Assembly: GCA_035541855.1 (NCBI GenBank)
Contig: DATKMM010000066.1
Span: forward strand, 1-6,463
Reading direction: 5' to 3'
DNA: 6,463 bases
Source: JAJXYP01 sp035541855
GTDB lineage: Bacteria; Patescibacteriota; Minisyncoccia; UBA6257; 2-01-FULL-56-20
Shown here: in pieces, positions 1 to 5,110 of the stretch
How the letters are laid out: each line of letters begins with the position of its first letter
How positions within the stretch are numbered: the stretch's first letter is position 1
Translations under genes and position numbers: made by a program
The notes under the pieces: generated by a model
What the model saw: only the letters and a program-made list of their open reading frames with translations
Told to the model about the DNA's origin: nothing
Databases searched by the model: none

Positions 1-2
1 TG

Positions 3-29
3 TTGATGCCGAAGCAGTTATGTTATAAT
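3..29 (+). promoter_or_regulatory. Extended -10 promoter of the receiver-domain gene
   Basis: A perfect TATAAT lies at 24-29 and is preceded by TG at 21-22 with one base between, which makes an extended -10 box. A TTGATG at 3-8 could be a -35 box, but its 15-bp spacer is short. Transcription should start near 36, only about six bases before the ATG at 42, so the mRNA would be almost leaderless; no Shine-Dalgarno sequence is present. Confidence 0.65.
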
Positions 30-41
30 AGTATTAAATCA

Positions 42-431
42 ATGGCGGAGCAACCTCTCATCCTGATCGTCGACGATGAGCCTGATTTTCGGGAGATTTT
101 CGGCTTAAAGCTCAAAAGCGCCGGCTACCGCATCGAGACGGCGACGAACGGTTCCGAGGGCATAGAGAAAGCCAAAGCGTTGAAGCCGGACCTCATCCTG
201 ATGGATGTCAAGATGCCGGTCATGGACGGCGCGGCGGCGGTTCTGAAACTGCGCGAGGACCCGGCGACGAAGAACGTCCGGATCGCGTTCCTGACGAGCC
301 TCGGCGACCCGCATGCCGAAATGCAGGAGATGTATAAAAAGGTCTCCGAGGATTTCGGTGCGCAGGGATATTTAAAGAAGACCGACGACCTCGAACTGCT
401 TACGCAAAAGATCAAGGGGTTTTTGCAATAG
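42..431 (+). CDS. Stand-alone response-regulator receiver domain (CheY/Spo0F-like)
   Basis: This 129-residue protein is a single phosphoacceptor receiver domain with no output domain. Visible hallmarks are the acidic pair D11-D12 in the motif VDDE, the phosphorylatable aspartate D55 in LMDVKMPVMDG, T85 in the LTS strand, and K112 in the GYLKK segment. Such proteins take a phosphoryl group from a histidine kinase and act through protein contacts rather than DNA binding; no kinase is present in the window, so the partner is unknown. The frame is open upstream to start codons at 3 and 6, but those lie before or inside the promoter. ATG 42 follows the -10 box by 12 bases and opens directly into the first beta strand, so it is preferred. 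The gene is monocistronic and ends at a hairpin terminator. Confidence 0.93.
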   Translation: MAEQPLILIVDDEPDFREIFGLKLKSAGYRIETATNGSEGIEKAKALKPDLILMDVKMPVMDGAAAVLKLREDPATKNVRIAFLTSLGDPHAEMQEMYKKVSEDFGAQGYLKKTDDLELLTQKIKGFLQ

Positions 432-453
432 CACATACTGCAGGAATAAAAAG

Positions 454-493
454 CGCGCTCCCGGGTCGACCGAGAGCGCGTATTGTTTTTTTT
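454..493 (+). terminator. Bidirectional intrinsic terminator
   Basis: CGCGCTC at 454-460 pairs with GAGCGCG at 474-480. After one mismatch the stem continues with 462-464 against 470-472, around a five-base loop. A run of eight T follows at 486-493 on the plus strand. A run of five A precedes it at 448-452, giving a U-run on the minus strand. It therefore lies correctly for ending both the receiver gene and the convergent membrane-protein gene whose stop is at 513. Confidence 0.88.
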
Positions 494-512
494 GGTCCTC
501 CGGCTAGTCCTC

Positions 513-1220
513 TTAATCCTCTGGTTCGAAGATCGGTGCCGGCAGGGATATGCCGGAGGTTGTTTTGGCTCGTCGCGCGGAGTACTTTCTTTTAATTTCC
601 GTCGCGACAAGGAAAACCCAAACCGCGGCACTGACAAGATACATGTTGTGCCGCAGGGCTTCGACGTGCCCGACAGCGATGAAGCCGGTGTCCCACAGCA
701 GGTTTTTCAGGGCGACCCCGGTCGAGAGAAGCAACAGGGTTACGTAAGGATTGATCCGCTCCGCCTTCGCGAATATGATCGCGGGGACGAAGAGCCCGTT
801 CCCGACGAATCCGAGCCAGAGAACGAACCCCAAGGGATGCCTTTCTCTCCAGCCCAGGCGGTCCGACGGTACGGCGATCTCGTGCGCCCATTCCTTTGCG
901 TGGGCAGCTGCCCATGCAAAGCGGCGTTCGAACCAGGCGACCCGTCCCGATAATCGGAGCCGATAAGGTCTTTGGAAATTGGCGTAGAGGATGGCCCAAT
1001 AATTAACCATCGAGAAAACGCCGAAGAAAACCGTAATGCCGACCATGCCAATCGGCGCGTATCCGCGGCTGAGCCATATCCCGCCGCTGGTTTCGCTGCT
1101 TAGATAGCTCCAAAGCAACGCTCCGGCGAGCATACGCTCGCCGAGAATAAAAACAGTAAGAAACCACGTCACCGTCGCGGTCCACGCCACGACGGCATAC
1201 CATCGAATACCCATGACCAC
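513..1220 (-). CDS. Unrecognised five-helix membrane protein
   Basis: I do not recognise this family. Read from the GTG at 1220 the product is 235 residues; an ATG two codons later (1214) is the alternative. GTG is favoured because GGAGG (1226-1230) lies five bases before it, against eleven for the ATG. Hydrophobic segments are visible at about residues 7-26, 56-80, 131-150, 159-183 and 193-209, joined by a basic, tryptophan-rich cytosolic-looking loop (84-128, with many R, W and H). The tail after residue 210 is basic, then acidic. Notable conserved-looking patches are KNLLWDTGF in helix 4 and GHVEALRHNMY before helix 5. The fold could be a small lipid or transport protein, but no catalytic motif supports a function. 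Its promoter is divergent from that of gyrB, and it ends into the shared terminator at 454-493. Confidence 0.72.
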   Translation of the reverse strand: MVMGIRWYAVVAWTATVTWFLTVFILGERMLAGALLWSYLSSETSGGIWLSRGYAPIGMVGITVFFGVFSMVNYWAILYANFQRPYRLRLSGRVAWFERRFAWAAAHAKEWAHEIAVPSDRLGWRERHPLGFVLWLGFVGNGLFVPAIIFAKAERINPYVTLLLLSTGVALKNLLWDTGFIAVGHVEALRHNMYLVSAAVWVFLVATEIKRKYSARRAKTTSGISLPAPIFEPED

Positions 1221-1236
1221 GCTTCCCTCCGGATGG

Positions 1237-1250
1237 CGGCAAATTTGCCG
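1237..1250. promoter_or_regulatory. Perfect 14-bp palindrome in the leader of the membrane-protein gene
   Basis: CGGCAAATTTGCCG is a perfect inverted repeat between the predicted minus-strand transcription start (about 1272) and the ribosome binding site (1226-1230). It could be a dimeric regulator operator or a short leader hairpin. No second copy was noticed in the window. Confidence 0.35.
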
Positions 1251-1278
1251 TAGATTCGCTTTCGAAAAAGCTGTTCTT

Positions 1279-1307
1279 AAAATATCAAAAGTACAGGAAA
1301 TTGTCCA
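1279..1307 (-). promoter_or_regulatory. Promoter of the membrane-protein gene
   Basis: On the minus strand, TGGACA (1307-1302, five of six consensus bases) is followed after exactly 17 bp by TATTTT (1284-1279). TG stands one base before the -10 box. The start of transcription would be near 1272, giving a leader of about 50 bases that contains GGAGG. This is the one clear leadered, Shine-Dalgarno-bearing gene in the window. Confidence 0.6.
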
Positions 1308-1316
1308 GTTTTGCGC

Positions 1317-1346
1317 TTGGAAATTTTGCAAAAAATATGGTAAAAT
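1317..1346 (+). promoter_or_regulatory. gyrB promoter, leaderless
   Basis: TTGGAA at 1317-1322 and TAAAAT at 1341-1346 are separated by 18 bp, and TG at 1338-1339 makes the -10 box extended. Transcription should begin at about 1352-1354, within three bases of the ATG at 1355. The -35 box lies only 10 bp from the -35 box of the divergent membrane-protein promoter, so the two could compete for polymerase or share a regulator. Confidence 0.62.
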
Positions 1347-1354
1347 ACCAATAT

Positions 1355-3487
1355 ATGGCAAAGGAATCCACCAGAGGTAGCGCCTCCTACGGCGCGAAAG
1401 ATATTTATGTTCTCGAAGGGCTCGAGCCGGTGCGCAAGCGGCCAGGCATGTACATTGGCTCGACCGGCACGCTCGGCCTGCACCACCTGATCTGGGAGGT
1501 CGTGGACAACTCGATCGACGAGGCGATGGCCGGACGCGCGAAGAACATAACCGTCGAACTGCTCGAGGGGAACAAGGTGAGCGTGGAGGATGACGGCGCC
1601 GGCATCCCGGTGGAGGTCCATCACCAGACCAAAAAATCGACGCTCGAGACGGTGCTCACCGTGCTCCATGCCGGCGGCAAGTTCGGCGGCGAATCGTATA
1701 AGGTCTCCGGCGGCCTGCACGGCGTGGGCGTTTCCGTCGTGAACGCGCTCTCGGACTGGCTGAAGGTGGAGGTCGAGCGCGATGGCGGGAAGTTCGAGCA
1801 GGAGTATGTGCGCGGCGTGCCGAAATATAAGGTGAGGAAGGTCGGCTCTTCCAGGCGGCACGGCACGAAAGTGACCTTCTCGCCCGACCCGCAGATCTTT
1901 TCCGAGCTCGAGTTCAACGACAGGACGATCCTCGACCACCTGCGCCAGCAGGCGTATCTCACGAAGGGCGTGCGCATCAATGTCGTCGACCGGCGCTCCA
2001 AGGTGCCCGTGTTCTACGGTTTCTATTTCGAAGGCGGCCTCCTGTCGTTCGTGAAGTTTTTGGCGCTCGGCAAGAACCGCATCAACGAGGATATTTTTTA
2101 CGTCGAGAAAGAGCACACCGCTACGGCGGACGAGGTGAAGGTCGCCAAGGGGCGTGAGAACCTCAATATCGAATGCGCGTTCCTGTATGTGGACGACACG
2201 CGCGTGCAGGAGATGAGCTTCGCGAACAACATCTACACGCCGGAAGGCGGCATGCATCTCACCGGCTTCCGTTCCGCCCTCACGCGCACGCTGAACAGCT
2301 ATGCCCGCGCCGAGGGATATTTAAAGGAGAAAGAAGAGAACCTGACCGCGGACGACGTGCGCGAGGGGATGATCGTCGTGCTTTCGGTGAAGCTGCGCGA
2401 GCCGCAGTTCGAGGGCCAGACGAAGGCGAAGCTCGGCAACCCGGAGGCGCGGACCGCGACCGAGGCGGTCATCAACGACGCGCTGAAGGAATTCCTGGAG
2501 AAGCACCCGCAGGAGGCGAAGGCGATCATCGCGAAGGTCATCCTGAGCGCCAAGGCGCGGCTCGCGGCGCGGGCGGCGCGCGATACGGTTTTGCGCAAGG
2601 GCGCGTTCGAAGGGCTTACCCTGCCGGGCAAGCTGGCGGACTGCACCTCGAAGCGCGCGGAGGATTCCGAGCTTTTCATCGTCGAGGGCGATTCGGCAGG
2701 CGGCACGGCCAAACAGGGGAGGAACCGCGCGACCCAGGCCATTTTGCCGCTGCGCGGAAAGATCCTGAACGTGGAGCGGGCGCGGCTCGACAAGATGCTC
2801 GCGAACGCGGAGGTCCGGGCGCTGGTCGTCGCGATCGGCACGGCCATCGGCGAGGAGTTCAACATGGAAAAGCTGCGCTACCACAAGATCGTCATCATGA
2901 CGGATGCCGACGTGGACGGCGCGCATATCCGGACGCTTTTGCTCACGCTGTTCTACCGTTATTTCCGGCAGGTGGTTGACGGCGGGTATCTCTACATCGC
3001 CCAGCCGCCGCTCTACCGCATCCAGCTCGGCAAGGCGGTGCGCTACGCGTTCTCCGATCCGGAGAAGGACAAGATCATCGCGGAGATGCAGAAGGCGAGC
3101 GGGGAGAAAGCCGGCACGAAGGTTGCCGCGAAAGCAGCCGGCAAAAAAGCAAAGATCGAAGTGACCGATGCGGCCAGCCTGGCCGATGCGGCGGCTGCGA
3201 TCGAAGGCGGGGAAGCGGCAGTGGAAGGCGAAGGAGGCGCGGGAACCAACGAGGGCCGCCGAGGGCCGAACATCCAGCGGTACAAGGGTCTCGGCGAGAT
3301 GAACGCGGAGCAGCTGTGGGAGACGACCATGAACCCGGAGACGCGCCTGATGCTGCAGGTGCAGATCGATGACGCCGAGAGGGCGGACAAGCTGTTCGAC
3401 GTCCTGATGGGGGACGCGGTGGAACCGCGCAAGAACTTCATCCAGGCCAACGCCGCAAACGTCAAAAATCTCGACCTGGTGGCATAG
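1355..3487 (+). CDS. gyrB: DNA gyrase subunit B
   Basis: GyrB is the ATPase half of DNA gyrase, which with GyrA introduces negative supercoils. The 710-residue product carries the GHKL ATPase near its N-terminus: catalytic E48 and N52 in WEVVDNSIDEA, the DDGAGIPV nucleotide motif, and the GGLHGVGVSVVNALS lid. A transducer domain follows, then a TOPRIM domain with E444 in IVEGDSAGG and D517, D519 and D521 in TDADVDG, then IQRYKGLGEMN (Y643) and QLWETTMNPETR. Length and layout match the short bacterial (Bacillus-type) GyrB, except for about 55 low-complexity residues inserted before the YKGLGEMN block. An in-frame GTG-less extension to 1301 exists, but the promoter and the usual N-terminal sequence favour ATG 1355. 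The end reads KNLDLVA, and its last codon and stop lie inside palindrome A, suggesting that the original terminus was altered. TopoIV ParE is a less likely alternative given the QRYKGLGEMN context and overall similarity. Confidence 0.96.
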   Translation: MAKESTRGSASYGAKDIYVLEGLEPVRKRPGMYIGSTGTLGLHHLIWEVVDNSIDEAMAGRAKNITVELLEGNKVSVEDDGAGIPVEVHHQTKKSTLETVLTVLHAGGKFGGESYKVSGGLHGVGVSVVNALSDWLKVEVERDGGKFEQEYVRGVPKYKVRKVGSSRRHGTKVTFSPDPQIFSELEFNDRTILDHLRQQAYLTKGVRINVVDRRSKVPVFYGFYFEGGLLSFVKFLALGKNRINEDIFYVEKEHTATADEVKVAKGRENLNIECAFLYVDDTRVQEMSFANNIYTPEGGMHLTGFRSALTRTLNSYARAEGYLKEKEENLTADDVREGMIVVLSVKLREPQFEGQTKAKLGNPEARTATEAVINDALKEFLEKHPQEAKAIIAKVILSAKARLAARAARDTVLRKGAFEGLTLPGKLADCTSKRAEDSELFIVEGDSAGGTAKQGRNRATQAILPLRGKILNVERARLDKMLANAEVRALVVAIGTAIGEEFNMEKLRYHKIVIMTDADVDGAHIRTLLLTLFYRYFRQVVDGGYLYIAQPPLYRIQLGKAVRYAFSDPEKDKIIAEMQKASGEKAGTKVAAKAAGKKAKIEVTDAASLADAAAAIEGGEAAVEGEGGAGTNEGRRGPNIQRYKGLGEMNAEQLWETTMNPETRLMLQVQIDDAERADKLFDVLMGDAVEPRKNFIQANAANVKNLDLVA

Positions 3488-3670
3488 CCCCGCCCCCCGC
3501 CGCCTCCTCGACCTCTGTTGCGCCTTCGGGCGTCATCCTCGGCCGTAGCTCACCCTGCCGCCCTGCTTCGGAAAGCGGGCGCCCGGACAGGTTAGCGCTC
3601 GGCCAGCGGATGCCGCCAGTTTCACTCGTCGCAACACGGTCTTCAGAGGCGGCGGGAGGCGGGGCTATGC
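3482..3670. repeat. Palindromic element A (imperfect 189-bp inverted repeat)
   Basis: Outer arms 3482-3504 and 3648-3670 match as inverted repeats in 22 of 23 positions, starting with GCATAGCCCCGCC. Inside, weaker paired blocks continue: TGTTGCG near 3517 with CGCAACA near 3631, GGCGTCATCC (3529-3538) with GGATGCCGCC (3608-3617), GGCC with GGCC, CCTGCC (3554-3559) with GGACAGG (3585-3591). The centre is a hairpin of GCCC-T-GCTT (3560-3568) and AAGCGGGC (3573-3580) around a CGGA loop. The whole could fold as one long hairpin. The left arm contains the last codon and stop of gyrB. No U-run follows, so it is not a standard terminator. No clear target-site duplication was found. Confidence 0.7.
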
Positions 3671-3804
3671 ATAAGGCCCGGCTTGGCTATTTCTTTTACG
3701 ACGTCATCCCACGAGAAAACTCGTCTGGCGTTTTGCGGCAAGTTGCCCTGATTCCATGGCTGGTCAAAAAGCAGGACGGTCAGGCCAGCTTCGCAGCATT
3801 CCTT
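3643..3804 (-). pseudogene. C-terminal remnant of a HAD-type nucleotidase
   Basis: Between the two palindromes the minus strand encodes a protein-like segment of about 40 residues: an AGLTVLLFDQPWN strand-turn, then ARRVFSWDDVVKEI, ending at a TGA at 3643-3645. This pattern (a helix, then a G-x-x-VLLFD-x-PWN strand, then RV-SW-dev) resembles the C-terminal end of HAD-superfamily 5'-deoxynucleotidase-like proteins (NT5C type). The assignment is by memory of the pattern, not by alignment. The N-terminal part with the catalytic DxD motif is absent. Upstream of codon 1 the frame runs into palindrome B, and the final dozen codons come from palindrome A. It has no start codon, promoter or ribosome binding site of its own. 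A chance reading frame is possible but unlikely given the composition contrast with the flanking low-complexity frames. Confidence 0.5.
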
Positions 3805-3998
3805 CCATGCGCCCCAGCCCGGATGCCAGGTCCTTCCGAGGGGCGCCGCGGAACCCCGCTGGGCTTGGTCCGAGGTACCAAAGCGCGAAAGCGCTTTCCT
3901 CGGCCAGCGGGGCGAGCGACGAGCGGGGTGGCTCGCCGCTGGAGCGAGACGACCCCCGTCCACTCGGAAGGGCCTGGCATCCGGGCTGGGACGCATGG
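3805..3998. repeat. Palindromic element B (38-bp terminal inverted repeats, MITE-like)
   Basis: Arms 3805-3842 and 3961-3998 are inverted repeats matching in 35 of 38 positions (outer end CCATGCG, core CCCAGCCCGGATGCCAGG). The 118-bp interior is itself structured. CCCCGCTGG (3854-3862) pairs with CCAGCGGGG (3904-3912), CCGAGG (3870-3875) pairs with CCTCGG (3898-3903), and AAAGCGC pairs with GCGCTTT (3880-3897) around a GAAA tetraloop. A second hairpin, GGCGAGC (3911-3917) with GCTCGCC (3931-3937), competes with the first. There is no transposase frame. The element shares CTCGGCCAGCGG (3899-3910) with element A (3598-3609). It ends seven bases before the putative -35 box of secE. Confidence 0.75.
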
Positions 3999-4005
3999 CC
4001 AGCAG

Positions 4006-4034
4006 TTGCGTTTTCCCTGAAAAGGCGGTATAAT
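4006..4034 (+). promoter_or_regulatory. secE-nusG-rpsR promoter
   Basis: A perfect TATAAT lies at 4029-4034, 17 bp after TTGCGT at 4006-4011 (weak, three of six consensus bases). The expected start of transcription is near 4041, leaving a leader of about 15 bases before the ATG at 4056 with no convincing Shine-Dalgarno match. The promoter immediately follows palindrome B. Confidence 0.68.
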
Positions 4035-4055
4035 CGGAGAATCGAGTCAAATCCC

Positions 4056-4247
4056 ATGTGGACCCGAATCAAAAACTTCTTCGAGGAAGCCCGGCAGGAG
4101 ATCCGCCACGTCAACTGGCCGACCCGCGCCGAAGCCATCCGCCTCACGACCATCGTCATCGTCATCTCGCTTGGCCTGGCCGTCTTTTTGGGCGCTTTCG
4201 ACTGGCTGTTCACGAACGCCATCAAAACCTTTATCCTTAAACAGTAA
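4056..4247 (+). CDS. secE: Preprotein translocase subunit SecE
   Basis: SecE is the small essential subunit that clamps SecY in the SecYEG protein-conducting channel of the cytoplasmic membrane. The 63-residue product has the short, single-helix form. It has an amphipathic N-terminal helix (FFEEARQEIRHV), the conserved NWPTRAEA hinge at about residues 20-27, and one transmembrane helix at about 30-56. An in-frame upstream extension into the palindrome exists but lies before the promoter, so ATG 4056 is chosen. nusG follows after two bases, the classic secE-nusG pair, which supports the call despite the small size. Confidence 0.95.
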   Translation: MWTRIKNFFEEARQEIRHVNWPTRAEAIRLTTIVIVISLGLAVFLGAFDWLFTNAIKTFILKQ

Positions 4248-4249
4248 CC

Positions 4250-4819
4250 ATGGCACTTTCTTCCCATCCCGGCGCGCAAGGCGAAAAATCGGGCATCCGG
4301 CAGTGGTATGCCGTCCAGACCTACTCGGGCTACGAGGAGGCCGTGGCGCGCTACCTGAAGCAGCGCGTGGAGTCGCTCACGATGGGCGACAAGATATTCA
4401 ACATCCTCGTGCCGAAGGAAAAGATGATCCGCGTGAAGGGCGGCAAGCGCACGACGGTCGAGGAGAAGATCTACCCGGGCTACGTGCTCGTCGAGATGGT
4501 CCTTACGGAGGATTCCTGGTATGTCGTCCGCAACACGCCGCGCGTGACCGGCTTCGTCGGTCCCGACAACACGACGCCGACCCCGCTTTCGAAGGAGGAA
4601 GTGGATTCGCTCCTGGCCCGGTCGGGCGAGGACACCGGCCGGATGACGCTTGACCTCAAGGTGGGTGATCTGGTAAAAATAACCGACGGGCCGTTCAAGG
4701 AATACGACGGCAAGATATCCGAAGTGAACGAAGAGAAGGGGAGCGTGAAGGTGCTCGTCCCGATCTTCGGCCGGGACACCGCCGTCGAGCTGGATTCGCT
4801 CCAGGTCAAAAAAGTCTAA
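4250..4819 (+). CDS. nusG: Transcription termination/antitermination factor NusG
   Basis: NusG binds the RNA polymerase clamp, affects pausing, and links polymerase to Rho or to ribosomal protein uS10. The 189-residue product shows the NGN domain, starting with WYAVQTYSGYEEAVARYLKQ at about residue 19 and including the VPKEK strand, YPGYVLVEM and WYVVRNTPRVTGFVG. A C-terminal KOW domain (about 135-189) reads VGDLVKITDGPFKEYDGKI through VLVPIFGRDTAVELD. An unconserved serine/glycine-rich leader of about 17 residues precedes the NGN domain. The start lies two bases after the secE stop with no Shine-Dalgarno sequence, so translation is probably coupled to secE. Confidence 0.96.
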   Translation: MALSSHPGAQGEKSGIRQWYAVQTYSGYEEAVARYLKQRVESLTMGDKIFNILVPKEKMIRVKGGKRTTVEEKIYPGYVLVEMVLTEDSWYVVRNTPRVTGFVGPDNTTPTPLSKEEVDSLLARSGEDTGRMTLDLKVGDLVKITDGPFKEYDGKISEVNEEKGSVKVLVPIFGRDTAVELDSLQVKKV

Positions 4820-4848
4820 CCTCAAACCTCTAATCTCTGATCTCCATC
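4814..4848 (+). repeat. Degenerate heptanucleotide tandem repeat before rpsR
   Basis: The junction between nusG and rpsR reads as five 7-base units: GTCTAAC (containing the nusG stop), CTCAAAC, CTCTAAT, CTCTGAT and CTCCATC, directly followed by the rpsR ATG at 4849. The tract is pyrimidine-rich and has no Shine-Dalgarno sequence. Confidence 0.5.
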
Positions 4849-5049
4849 ATGCAACAGTGCTTCTTCTGCTCGCAGAACTTAAAAAATATCGACTATAAGG
4901 AGGTGGAACTCCTGCGGCGTTTCGTTTCGAGCCAGGCCAAGATCATCGACCCGCGCCATACGCACATTTGCGCGAAGCACCAGCGGAAGCTTGCCGAGGC
5001 CATCAAGCGCGCGCGGTTCATGGGGCTTCTGCCGTATGTCAGAAAATAA
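4849..5049 (+). CDS. rpsR: Small ribosomal subunit protein bS18
   Basis: bS18 binds with bS6 on the platform of the 30S subunit. The 66-residue product has the family core: IDYKEVELLRRFVS, KIIDPRHTHICAKHQRKLAEAIKRAR, and MGLLPY near the end. C4, C7, C41 and H44 form a complete set of likely zinc ligands, so this is the zinc-binding type; many bS18 proteins have lost these residues. The gene usually sits beside rpsF and ssb; here it is downstream of nusG with a 29-base gap and probably shares the secE promoter, since no promoter is visible in the gap. The start lacks a Shine-Dalgarno sequence. Confidence 0.96.
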   Translation: MQQCFFCSQNLKNIDYKEVELLRRFVSSQAKIIDPRHTHICAKHQRKLAEAIKRARFMGLLPYVRK

Positions 5050-5068
5050 TTCCCAATCTGAAAATTAT

Positions 5069-5099
5069 TTGGAAATTGGTGAGTATTGATGAGTATTGA
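5069..5099 (+). promoter_or_regulatory. Possible weak promoter of the PAP2 gene
   Basis: TTGGAA (5069-5074) and TATTGA (5094-5099) are the best -35 and -10 pair before the PAP2 gene, but the 19-bp spacer and poor -10 make this tentative. If used, transcription would begin about five bases before the ATG. The gene may instead be read through from secE-nusG-rpsR, since the gap after rpsR has no terminator. Confidence 0.3.
5080..5099 (+). repeat. Two tandem copies of TGAGTATTGA
   Basis: A perfect 10-bp direct duplication (5080-5089 and 5090-5099) lies 12 bases before the PAP2 start. Each copy carries a TATTGA that could serve as a weak -10 box. TTGGAA at 5069-5074, identical to the gyrB -35 hexamer, stands upstream with a long 19-bp spacer to the second copy. 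Confidence 0.5.
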
Positions 5100-5110
5100 A
5101 AATTTCTTGA

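Noticed and set aside
2173..2979. Long alternative frames inside gyrB
   Set aside because: Arginine/glycine/alanine-rich shadows caused by codon GC bias; the gyrB frame carries every conserved motif.
3487..3665. Palindrome A as an intrinsic terminator of gyrB
   Set aside because: The structure is strong but no U-run follows on either strand, so it does not meet the intrinsic-terminator pattern; it may still slow polymerase.
3482..3998. CRISPR array or direct-repeat array in the gyrB-secE gap
   Set aside because: The repeats are inverted arms of two different palindromes; there is no regular repeat-spacer pattern.
3794..4004. CAGCA at 3794-3798 and 4000-4004 as target-site duplication of element B
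   Set aside because: The copies lie 6 bases and 1 base from the arms, not flush, and five bases is short enough to be chance.
3610..4020. Open reading frames on both strands across the gyrB-secE gap
   Set aside because: Apart from the short minus-strand nucleotidase-like stretch, the translations are low-complexity products of the GC-rich inverted repeats and have no plausible start signals.
3764..4825. Long minus-strand frame opposite nusG and secE
   Set aside because: It is the antisense shadow of GC-rich coding DNA, arginine/histidine/leucine-rich, and covers three unrelated features.
5053..5079. CCAAT and ATTGG inverted repeat after rpsR as a terminator
   Set aside because: Only five A/T-rich pairs with a long loop and no T-run.
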